Assembly (NCBI GenBank): GCA_035299305.1
Contig: DATGWV010000212.1
Location: 1 to 9,867, forward strand
Direction of reading: 5' to 3'
Origin: BJHL01 sp035299305
Lineage (GTDB): Bacteria; Planctomycetota; Phycisphaerae; Phycisphaerales; UBA1924
Length of the DNA stretch: 9,867 nt
Positions 1 to 5,490 of the stretch are shown piece after piece. A program made the translations under genes and the position numbers. The notes below the pieces were generated by a model that had not been told where the DNA came from, did no database searches, and was given only the letters and a program-made list of their open reading frames with translations. Within the stretch, counting starts at the first letter, position 1. Each line of letters begins with the position of its first letter.

Positions 1-70
1 CGTCGCCCGATTCACGCCGCGCGATGTCGTGCGCACGCCGCGATACTTCACGCCCAGGCGCGTGCGCATC

Positions 71-1498
71 ATGAAGCGAGCCGCGATCATCCTCGGCATT
101 GGCCTGCCGCTGCTCACCGGACTATCGCTTGGGGGCTACGAGTTCTTCCTCCGCTGGCAAGCGGGCCAAGCGGCGAAGGACCGAGTGCCCGCGTCGTACT
201 TCAACAACATCGTGACCAATCGACAACGAGGCGAGCCGTCAGACGCCAACGCCTACACGTTCATCGTTCAGCTCGAAACCCAGCGACTCGCCGCCGACCG
301 CTCACTCAACACCAAGTTTCCGCCGCCCACGGTTGACGGCCGCACCGTTGACTGGGGCGACATCAGCAGCGTGTACTACGGGTTTGATGCAGGCTACGTG
401 CCCACTCCCTACGACCTCGCCACGCAGCGCCGAGGCATTCAACAGTTCGGCGAGTATGAGCTTTCGCCTTTGCGCGGCACGCTTGATGCCATTGCCGATG
501 CACGAAATGCGCAGCGATTCATCGACTATCTCCCGCAGGACCCGGCCGTTGGCGTGCTGTTGCCCGAACTGGGACAGATGCGCCACATGACGCGATACTG
601 CGCAGCGCGAATGCACGTTGCTCGACAGGCAGGGGACATGCGTGAGTGGTTGCGGGCGTTTCGCGCGAGTCTCGCACTCGCTCGCGCTGCAAGCATGCAA
701 ACCAGCGGTATTGAGTACCTTGTCGCCTGCGCCATCGACAATGTGACACTGCAGCAACTCGTCGAGTTGCTGCAATCGCATCCCGATGCGCAGACGCTCG
801 ACGCCATCGAAACGATTCTGGCCGAGCAGCACGTGCGGTCTCTCATGGACAATCTCGATGGCATGCAGGCGTGTGATCGCGATTTGGTAGCATGGATCTT
901 CGCCGATGCATCGCGTGTGCGGTGGGGGAGATTGAGCGCGCCTGTACTCATGACGGTTGGACTCAATCAGCAACAAGCGGCTCAGTTTCGCTTGGGCACG
1001 TATCGCGAGAATCGCGACGAGATCGATGCGACGTACAGCCGCCTCACGGCTTTGCTCAAGCAGCCCGCACACGCGCAGTTGCAGGCCAGTTTCACGAGTG
1101 AACTCATTCTTCCGCAGATCATGCTCACTCCAACTGCGCCGAGGTACCTGCAAGCCGAGTCCTCGCGTCAGGCGTTGCGCGATGCAATCACCATCATGCT
1201 CGCGCTCGAGCGACACTATCTCGCCACCGGCGCATACCCGGCGTCGCTCGACGAACTGACGCCCGGCTACCTCGCATCTATCCCCATCGACTCATGGTCG
1301 CCCGCAGGCGCACCGCTGCGGTATCTCAAAGTCGACCCGGCCCAGGATCTCCAATGCCGTGAGTATCTCGTTTACTCGGTCGGCGCAGACGGCACCGACA
1401 ATGCGGGCGTCATGCCACCCGGCTACCCGGACCTGAGCATCCTCATTACGCCGCAATCGCGGCCCGTCGACTTTGTCTTCAATCACCGTCGTCTCTGA
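71..1498 (+). CDS. Membrane-anchored protein of unknown role with C-terminal pseudopilin-like domain
   Basis: Not a named family that I recognise. From the ATG at 71 it is 475 residues: a short basic start (MKR), one hydrophobic segment at about residues 5-22 that should act as a membrane anchor, a long helical middle, and a C-terminal domain from about residue 366. That domain (RHYLATGAYPASLDEL, then PIDSW, APLRYL and LVYSVGADGTDN at about 433-444) has the layout of the globular part of GspG-type pseudopilins, but the N-terminus is not a type IV pilin signal. The middle (about 180-260) is helix-rich, with repeated Ala/Arg/Leu patterns like those in large uncharacterised planctomycete families. 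The start is uncertain: the frame is open to the left window edge, GTG at 29 is possible, and no clear ribosome site precedes 71. I prefer 71 because it places the membrane segment directly after a basic start. Being a real gene is near certain; its function is unknown. Confidence 0.8.
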   Translation: MKRAAIILGIGLPLLTGLSLGGYEFFLRWQAGQAAKDRVPASYFNNIVTNRQRGEPSDANAYTFIVQLETQRLAADRSLNTKFPPPTVDGRTVDWGDISSVYYGFDAGYVPTPYDLATQRRGIQQFGEYELSPLRGTLDAIADARNAQRFIDYLPQDPAVGVLLPELGQMRHMTRYCAARMHVARQAGDMREWLRAFRASLALARAASMQTSGIEYLVACAIDNVTLQQLVELLQSHPDAQTLDAIETILAEQHVRSLMDNLDGMQACDRDLVAWIFADASRVRWGRLSAPVLMTVGLNQQQAAQFRLGTYRENRDEIDATYSRLTALLKQPAHAQLQASFTSELILPQIMLTPTAPRYLQAESSRQALRDAITIMLALERHYLATGAYPASLDELTPGYLASIPIDSWSPAGAPLRYLKVDPAQDLQCREYLVYSVGADGTDNAGVMPPGYPDLSILITPQSRPVDFVFNHRRL

Positions 1499-1549
1499 TT
1501 TGAAGTTTCCAACGCGAACTCGCTTCGCAGCAGGTCAGTAAACTACCGT

Positions 1550-2044
1550 GTGCGACTGCTCTCGCGCAATCTCGTCGATGCGTTCCCTGAGCTTGCTCGT
1601 TACGACCTCGCCACTCGCAAGCGATTCATCGCGCTCGCCGCCGGCTCGCCCCAGCGCCGGTTTGCACGTCTCGCATGCTCGCTGGCACTTGCGAGTGTGT
1701 TCGCCGCCTTCGTGGCGATCTTGTTGCTCAGCGGCGTGTTTGTCGTAATGACGCAAGTGCCCTCAGGTCGGCCTCGGGTAGAGACGTTCGAGTGGGGAGT
1801 CGCAGCGATCGCCGTCTTTGCATGCTGCACGCCGCTGTTTGCGATCTACATCCGCGATCTGTTCTTGCGCAGCAATGTGCGAGACATCTTAAGTTTCTCC
1901 AACCAGTGCAAATCGTGCGGCTACTCGCTACAAGGGTTGCCGTTCGGTGCGGCCGAGACGATCACCTGCCCGGAGTGCGCGTTTACGAGCCCGATTCACC
2001 CGGCGTTCCGCGTTTTGACGGCTGAACCCCTGTCTACCCCATAA
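1550..2044 (+). CDS. Small two-helix membrane protein with C-terminal zinc ribbon
   Basis: The protein has 164 residues and no function I can name. It has a basic, cytoplasmic-looking N-terminus (1-40), two hydrophobic helices (about 42-67 and 84-101), and a C-terminal ribbon with two cysteine pairs, CKSCGYSLQGL (C120, C123) and CPECAF (C140, C143). The pairs lie 16 residues apart, as expected for one zinc site. With two helices, the ribbon and the N-terminus should both face the cytoplasm. Proteins with a CxxCGYxLxGL...CPEC tail are, to my knowledge, common in planctomycete genomes and mostly uncharacterised. The start is GTG at 1550, 51 bases after the previous stop. No Shine-Dalgarno is visible, but TAAACT lies at 1539-1544, so the message could be leaderless. 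An ATG at codon 67 would lose the first helix and is unlikely. Confidence 0.72.
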   Translation: MRLLSRNLVDAFPELARYDLATRKRFIALAAGSPQRRFARLACSLALASVFAAFVAILLLSGVFVVMTQVPSGRPRVETFEWGVAAIAVFACCTPLFAIYIRDLFLRSNVRDILSFSNQCKSCGYSLQGLPFGAAETITCPECAFTSPIHPAFRVLTAEPLSTP

Positions 2045-2076
2045 CTTCCAAACGCACCATTCCCTTCTCCCCGCAC

Positions 2077-2112
2077 TTCACCGGGGGCATGTGTACGCCT
2101 TACAATACTGCA
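2077..2112 (+). promoter_or_regulatory. Candidate promoter for a leaderless TPR-protein transcript
   Basis: A -35-like TTCACC (2077-2082, 4 of 6 to TTGACA) and a -10-like TACAAT (2101-2106, 5 of 6 to TATAAT) are separated by 18 bases. Transcription would be expected to begin about 2112-2113, which is the A of the ATG at 2112. The sequence match is direct; leaderless initiation is inferred. The absence of a Shine-Dalgarno before 2112 agrees with it. Confidence 0.5.
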
Positions 2113-2426
2113 TGCCGTCGATTGCGCAGCTCGAAAAGCTCCTCGCGACCGACCCTCACGACGCCTTCGTGCTGTATGGCCTTGCGCAGGAATATGCCAA
2201 GGCCGGCCAGACGCAGATGGCCGTGACGTTCTACGACCGCTGTTTGCAGGCTGATCCCGCGTACTGCTACGCCTACTACCACAAAGCCCGGGCTCTGGCG
2301 AATGCCAGCGACATGCCCGGAGCCGCTGCGACCATCGCCGCCGGTGTGGTCGCCGCCAAGAAGCACCAGGACGCCCACGCACTGGGAGAGCTGCAAGCCT
2401 TGGCCGACGAGTTAGATGCGACGTAG
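2112..2426 (+). CDS. Small tetratricopeptide-repeat protein
   Basis: A protein of 104 residues made of two TPR-type helix pairs: about 17-50 (DAFVLYGLAQEYAKAG, then AVTFYDRCLQADP) and about 51-84 (AYYHKARALANASDMPGAA). A final helix follows, rich in Ala and Leu. There is no signal peptide, so a cytoplasmic location is likely. The TPR fold is a protein-binding scaffold, and the partner cannot be told from sequence. An in-frame GTG at 2091 would add MYALQYC, but it lies within the likely promoter, so I take the ATG at 2112, where the sequence becomes MPSIAQLEKLL. The gene lies 67 bases after the zinc-ribbon gene and 70 bases before recX, all on one strand, but its own promoter suggests separate transcription. 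Similar short TPR proteins are widespread and carry no fixed function. Confidence 0.75.
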   Translation: MPSIAQLEKLLATDPHDAFVLYGLAQEYAKAGQTQMAVTFYDRCLQADPAYCYAYYHKARALANASDMPGAAATIAAGVVAAKKHQDAHALGELQALADELDAT

Positions 2427-2484
2427 CGGGTTCATCCCCGCCTCGCCGTGTGTTTCTCGTCTGTCTCGCTGATGTCTGGCCCAC

Positions 2485-2489
2485 AAGGA
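2485..2489 (+). promoter_or_regulatory. Ribosome binding site of recX
   Basis: AAGGA lies 7 bases before the GTG at 2497. It decides the start in a frame with no nearby ATG, and it is one of the few good Shine-Dalgarno sequences in the window. Confidence 0.6.
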
Positions 2490-2496
2490 CTCACCC

Positions 2497-3219
2497 GTGA
2501 TCAACAGCTACCGCGTGAATGTTGAAGTCGTCCGCCCCGGTCTTTTCGGCGACGCGCCGTCAGGTCGTGACGGCTCGCCGACGCCGCGTATCTCGGGCTT
2601 GCAGCCGGATCTGTCGGACCTCACGGTCGCGTTCGTGAAGGTGGGGGACAAGGTCGTGGCGAAGGTGCCGTTTGCGGAAGTTGAGAAGCTGGGGCTGCGC
2701 GTGGGCGCGAGCTGGACGAGCCGCCTCGCACAAACGTGCGAGCAGGCGTTCAATCTGTTCAGCGCGAAGGAGACCGGCAAGAAGATTCTCGCGATCAAGG
2801 GCCGCACGGCGCAGCAGCTTGAAGTGAAGCTGACGGAGAAGGGCGTGAGTGTCGCGATCGCTCGGCAAGCGGTCGAAGAACTTCGCCGAGACGGCGTGGT
2901 GAAGGATGAGATTGTCGCTGAACAGATGGCGGAAGCGGAAGTAAGTAAAGGCGCCGGCGCGGAGCGCGTGAAGCGCAAGCTGCGCGATGCGGGCGTGAGC
3001 GAAGAGACCGCGACGGCGACGCTCAAGCGCGTGACCAAGGGCAAGAGCGAAGCGACGCGAGCGAAGGAAGCGGCGGAAGAGATCGCGAAGAAGCTTCCTA
3101 CGAAACTTGCAAAGGCGAGCAAGTGGCGCCGCGTTGCACAGGGACTGGAACGCCGCGGTTTTGATGAAGATGTCGCGCGTGCGGCGACTCGGAAGGTGCT
3201 GGGGCCGGAGCCGGAGTGA
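2497..3219 (+). CDS. recX: Regulatory protein RecX
   Basis: RecX binds RecA filaments in the cytoplasm and limits their extension and activity in recombination and the SOS response (family knowledge). The 240-residue product begins with about 85 residues of mixed sequence, followed by the RecX array of three-helix repeats. Repeat 1 is at about 87-135 (GRTAQQLEVKLTEKGVS, then AVEELRRDGVVKD). Repeat 2 is at about 137-178 (GAGAERVKRKLRDAGVSEET). Repeat 3 is at about 185-235, with the typical late LERRGFDEDVARAA (217-230). The LxxKG, RDGVVxD and RRGF landmarks fit the family, but the usual aromatic FA after the first repeat is replaced by EIVAEQM, so this is a diverged member. The length is above the common 150-200 residues, mainly from the N-terminal extension. 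The start is GTG with AAGGA 7 bases upstream. No recA is in the window. Confidence 0.85.
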   Translation: MINSYRVNVEVVRPGLFGDAPSGRDGSPTPRISGLQPDLSDLTVAFVKVGDKVVAKVPFAEVEKLGLRVGASWTSRLAQTCEQAFNLFSAKETGKKILAIKGRTAQQLEVKLTEKGVSVAIARQAVEELRRDGVVKDEIVAEQMAEAEVSKGAGAERVKRKLRDAGVSEETATATLKRVTKGKSEATRAKEAAEEIAKKLPTKLAKASKWRRVAQGLERRGFDEDVARAATRKVLGPEPE

Positions 3220-3227
3220 GCGGGGTA

Positions 3228-3254
3228 GGCACTGGGGACTGGGCACTGGGGACT
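3228..3254. repeat. 14-base tandem repeat, two copies
   Basis: GGCACTGGGGACT occurs at 3228-3240 and again at 3242-3254, identical and separated by one G. The related GGGCACGGGG follows at 3267-3276. It starts 8 bases after the recX stop. Such G-rich runs near gene ends look like a dispersed intergenic repeat. Confidence 0.8.
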
Positions 3255-3415
3255 AGGGTCAAGACAGGGCACGGGGATGTCGTCCGCCGTGGTTGCGGCG
3301 TGGGGATTTGCGTGGAGTTGTCCGGCTGTCGAATGCCCGCGTGCGTGGGATGACCTGGGCTGCTTTGCCAGAGCCGCGAGCGTGGCTGGCGCACCGGGAT
3401 CGGCGGGCTGGGGCT

Positions 3416-3435
3416 CATCGTGCTTGCGCACGATG
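3416..3435. repeat. Perfect 8-base hairpin
   Basis: CATCGTGC (3416-3423) pairs with GCACGATG (3428-3435) around a TTGC loop. No T-run follows on either strand, so it does not look like a standard intrinsic terminator. Confidence 0.65.
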
Positions 3436-3469
3436 TCGCGGCGTGGTTCCGCGAGATTTTGGATGACTC

Positions 3470-3486
3470 CCGCCCCGGAGGGGCGG
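3470..3486. repeat. Perfect 7-base GC hairpin
   Basis: CCGCCCC (3470-3476) pairs with GGGGCGG (3480-3486) around GGA. Its right arm overlaps two further inverted repeats, GCGGTC/GACCGC (3483-3488 with 3505-3510) and TCCACC/GGTGGA (3487-3492 with 3512-3517). These are mutually exclusive folds. No T-run follows. Confidence 0.6.
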
Positions 3487-3530
3487 TCCACCTCAATGCA
3501 TTCAGACCGCTGGTGGATGGTTCGGTTGTG

Positions 3531-3631
3531 ACCAAGTCGGTGATCGGTGGGTCATCGAGCGGGCTGCGGATGCAAACGCTTTCGCTTGCATGGCGCGGCT
3601 GCCGCCACACGACCGATCAGGTCGGCTTGGT
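3531..3631. repeat. Long nested inverted repeat (about 100 bases)
   Basis: The outer arms are ACCAAGTCGGTGATCGGT (3531-3548) and ACCGATCAGGTCGGCTTGGT (3612-3631). They pair with a two-base bulge and two G-U-type mismatches. Inside, GCGG (3566-3569) can pair with CCGC (3602-3605), and ATGCAA (3570-3575) pairs with TTGCAT (3586-3591), closing further through CG/CG to a CTTT loop. The whole can fold as one long stem on either strand. Pairing was found by eye and no energy was computed. Confidence 0.5.
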
Positions 3632-3729
3632 GACTCCGTGACGGGCCACCGGTGCGCATTTTCGCGGAAAGGGAATGCGAATGCAAGGGAGAAGTTTGGT
3701 AGTGACTGGGAATGGGCGCACAAGTGCGG

Positions 3730-3741
3730 TCACTCGAGTGA
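3730..3741. repeat. 12-base perfect palindrome
   Basis: TCACTCGAGTGA is its own reverse complement. It is followed at 3754 by the octamer repeat. It could be a protein-binding site or a relic; nothing nearby says which. Confidence 0.5.
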
Positions 3742-3753
3742 AGAGTTTTGAGT

Positions 3754-3784
3754 AGGCATCAAGGCATATGGCATCGAGGCATCG
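3754..3784. repeat. Degenerate octamer tandem repeat, four units
   Basis: The units are AGGCATCA (3754), AGGCATAT (3762), GGCATCG (3770) and AGGCATCG (3777). The period is 8, 8, then 7 bases. It is low-complexity and similar in character to the repeat at 3228, at the other end of the same spacer. Confidence 0.65.
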
Positions 3785-3837
3785 AGGGAGGATCGGCACC
3801 GAACGCTCAGAGCAGCGGTCGGTGGCACGGGGAATGA

Positions 3838-3864
3838 AAAACGCCCGCGGGGTGCGGGCGTTTT
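3838..3864 (-). terminator. Intrinsic terminator of ugd (usable in both directions)
   Basis: CGCCCGC (3842-3848) pairs with GCGGGCG (3854-3860) around GGGGT, and flanking AAAA/TTTT extends the stem to 11 pairs. Read on the - strand it ends in a run of five T and lies 23 bases past the ugd stop. The + strand also has a TTTT, so it could stop transcripts arriving from the spacer. Confidence 0.88.
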
Positions 3865-3887
3865 GTCGTGGTGTGTTTTCGAGGGGT

Positions 3888-5258
3888 TTAGGACTTCTTG
3901 GCGACGGGCTTGCGGCCGACGCTGTGGTAGGTGAAGCCGGCTTCTTCCATCGCGGCGAGGCGGTAGAGGTTGCGGCCGTCGAAGATCACCGGGCTCTTCA
4001 TGAGGCTTTTGATCTTGGCGAAGTCCGGGCTCTTGAACTCGTCCCAGTCGGTGCTGATGACGAGGGCATCGGCGTCCTTGAGGGCTTCGTACATGTCGTC
4101 GACGATCTTGAAGTTGCCGCCCAGTTCGGCGCGAGCGTTTTCGTTGGCGACGGGATCGAAAGCGACGCACGCTGCGCCGTAGCCGTTGGCCTTGCGCATG
4201 AGCGTGAGGGCGGGAGCTTCGCGGATGTCGTCGGTCTTGGGCTTGAAGGCGATGCCCCAGAAGGCGATCTTCTTGCCTTGCATGCCGGCTGCGCCGCCGC
4301 CCACGCCGGTCTTGCCGCCGAAGTGAGCGACGATCTTGTCGAAGAAGCGATCGCGCTGCTTCTGGTTGACGTCGTGGACGCTCTTGCTGAGCTTGGCTTC
4401 GATGCCGCACTTGTCGCCCATCATGATGCAGGCGAGCGTGTCCTTGGGGAAGCATGAGCCGCCGTAGCCCAGGCCCGGATAGAGGAAGGCGTTGCCGATG
4501 CGCTTGTCGCTGCACATGCCTTCGCGGACACGATTGATGTCAGCGCCATAGGCCTCGCAGAGGTTGGCCATTTCATTGATGAAGCTGATCTTGGTCGCAA
4601 GGAAGTTGTTGGCGCAGTACTTCACCATTTCGGCGCTGGGGACATCCATTAGGTAGATGGGGTGGCCGTTGCGCACGAAGGGGTCGTAGAGCTGCTTGAA
4701 GGCTTCGCCGACGGTTTCGTCTTCGATGCCGACGACGACGCGGTCGGGCTTCATGAAGTCATCGATCGCCGCGCCTTCCTTGAGGAACTCGGGGTTGTCG
4801 GCGACCTTGAAGGGAATCGTCGGGCCCACGCGAGCGCGGATGCGATCGCGAACGCTGAGCGTGGTGCCGACGGGCACGGTGCTCTTCATGACGATGACTT
4901 TGGTCTTCTGATTGGGGCCCAGGGCCTTGAGCGTGTCGGCGATGTCATCCGCCGCGGCGTGGACGTACTTGAGATCGGTGTGGCCTCGCTCGTCGCTGGG
5001 GGTGCCCACGCAGATGAAGATCATCTCGGCGTCGCGGTAGGCTTCTTGCTTGTCGAGGGTGTACTGCAGGCGGCCCGCCTTGTAGTTACGCTCCATCATT
5101 TCTTCGAGGCCGGGTTCATAGATGGGGCAGACACCCTTCTTGAGCTTTTCGATCTTGCGAGGATCGACGTCAAGGCATGTGACGTGATTGCCCGTCTGGC
5201 TGAAGCACACGCCCGTCACCAGACCAACATACCCAGTTCCAACCATCGTGAGCTTCAT
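3888..5258 (-). CDS. ugd: UDP-glucose 6-dehydrogenase
   Basis: This cytoplasmic enzyme oxidises UDP-glucose with two NAD+ to UDP-glucuronate, the precursor of acidic exopolysaccharide, capsule and lipopolysaccharide sugars. The 456-residue protein is full length. The N-terminal Rossmann domain has GTGYVG at 7-12 and the acidic end of the NAD site at D30/D32, then VGTPSDE (84-90) and STVPVGT (126-132). The substrate-site run NPEFLKEG is at 155-162, and MVKYCANNFLATK (211-223) supplies the family Lys and Asn. The catalytic cysteine is C269 in GYGGSCFPKDT (264-274), with D273 after it. The C-terminal UDP-binding domain has FWGIAFKPKTDDIREAP (333-349) and FDGRN (426-430). The start at 5258 is set by GGAGAG just upstream (5264-5269) and by the position of GTGYVG; the open frame continues upstream for about 220 codons but only through the divergent gene. 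It ends at a strong terminator. No glycosyltransferases are adjacent. Confidence 0.95.
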   Translation of the reverse strand: MKLTMVGTGYVGLVTGVCFSQTGNHVTCLDVDPRKIEKLKKGVCPIYEPGLEEMMERNYKAGRLQYTLDKQEAYRDAEMIFICVGTPSDERGHTDLKYVHAAADDIADTLKALGPNQKTKVIVMKSTVPVGTTLSVRDRIRARVGPTIPFKVADNPEFLKEGAAIDDFMKPDRVVVGIEDETVGEAFKQLYDPFVRNGHPIYLMDVPSAEMVKYCANNFLATKISFINEMANLCEAYGADINRVREGMCSDKRIGNAFLYPGLGYGGSCFPKDTLACIMMGDKCGIEAKLSKSVHDVNQKQRDRFFDKIVAHFGGKTGVGGGAAGMQGKKIAFWGIAFKPKTDDIREAPALTLMRKANGYGAACVAFDPVANENARAELGGNFKIVDDMYEALKDADALVISTDWDEFKSPDFAKIKSLMKSPVIFDGRNLYRLAAMEEAGFTYHSVGRKPVAKKS

Positions 5259-5352
5259 CGAATCTCTCCACGCAAAGGGCCGCTCGCGTTCGCTGCTGCG
5301 GGCCGGAAAACCTTCCCCTGTCCACAATCTCTCGGCTATGGTTGCCGATAGC

Positions 5353-5374
5353 GGGCGGGAGTATAAACCCGCCC
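5353..5374. promoter_or_regulatory. Inverted repeat enclosing divergent -10-like boxes
   Basis: GGGCGGG (5353-5359) and CCCGCCC (5368-5374) are perfect 7-base arms around AGTATAAA. Read rightward, the spacer gives TATAAA (5362-5367); read leftward, it gives TATACT (5365-5360). Each matches TATAAT at 5 of 6. Leaders would be about 115 bases toward the methyltransferase and about 95 toward ugd. I found no good -35 box for either, so promoter activity is inferred. Confidence 0.45.
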
Positions 5375-5376
5375 CG

Positions 5377-5395
5377 GGAAGGGTTACACCCTTCC
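5377..5395. promoter_or_regulatory. Perfect 8-3-8 palindrome, candidate operator
   Basis: GGAAGGGT (5377-5384) and ACCCTTCC (5388-5395) flank TAC. It lies two bases right of the GC-rich inverted repeat and upstream of ugd, where a -35 region for leftward transcription would fall. A dimeric regulator site is a reasonable reading, and an RNA hairpin in the methyltransferase leader is the alternative. Confidence 0.45.
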
Positions 5396-5490
5396 ATCGG
5401 CGAAAGTTCGGTTTGGATTTCGTGGGCGTGTGCAAGAGGCGGCAATCGCGGCTTGGCGGCCCAAAAACTCGGCAAGAAAGGCGCATCGGC

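Larger units (their letters stand above)
3220..3887. other. Long intergenic spacer without a convincing gene
   Basis: The 668 bases between recX and the end of ugd hold no reading frame with recognisable protein character. Frames of 60-85 codons exist (3277-3531, 3420-3641 and reverse ones) but have no ribosome site, domain or plausible composition. In order, the stretch holds a 14-base tandem repeat (3228-3254), an imperfect hairpin (about 3365-3392), perfect hairpins (3416-3435 and 3470-3486), overlapping inverted repeats (3483-3517), a long nested inverted repeat (3531-3631), an 8-base palindrome CACCGGTG (3647-3654), an inverted repeat CGCATT/AATGCG (3655-3679), another inverted repeat AGTGAC/GTCACT (3701-3734), a 12-base palindrome (3730-3741), a degenerate octamer repeat (3754-3784) and the ugd terminator (3838-3864). 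It could be a dispersed repeat element, a structured RNA or decayed sequence. Confidence 0.7.

Noticed and set aside
3..74. Tail of a possible upstream gene ending in an ATGA overlap with the ATG at 71
   Set aside because: Only 23 codons are visible, with low third-position GC. The frame of the 71-1498 gene looks more coding in this stretch, so the gene may simply start further left.
302..1216. Long - strand frame opposite the first gene
   Set aside because: Shadow frame: Arg/His/Leu-rich and without domains, while the + strand has a membrane anchor and a recognisable C-terminal domain.
3365..3392. Terminator for recX
   Set aside because: The hairpin has bulges, no T-run follows, and it lies about 150 bases past the stop codon.
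3098..3610. 170-codon frame on the - strand overlapping the end of recX
   Set aside because: It is rich in Pro, Ser and Arg, antisense to recX, and without a start signal or domain.
3277..3641. Short + strand frames in the recX-ugd spacer, of 84 and 73 codons
   Set aside because: They have no ribosome site, no domain and Trp/Arg/Ser-rich composition, and they run through several hairpins. I cannot exclude that 3420-3641 is a remnant.
3220..3800. CRISPR array or integron attachment site
   Set aside because: The direct repeats are too short and too few, with no spacers of regular length, and there is no cas or integrase gene. The hairpins do not share a common core.
3768..4457. Open frame of 229 codons on the + strand, and a similar one at 4662-5351
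   Set aside because: Both are antisense to ugd with Val/Ala/Asp-rich shadow composition, a by-product of high GC at third codon positions.
5188..5490. Upstream extension of the methyltransferase frame on the + strand
   Set aside because: It would overlap the start of ugd and the promoter repeats. The translated part has no protein character, and a ribosome site precedes 5491.
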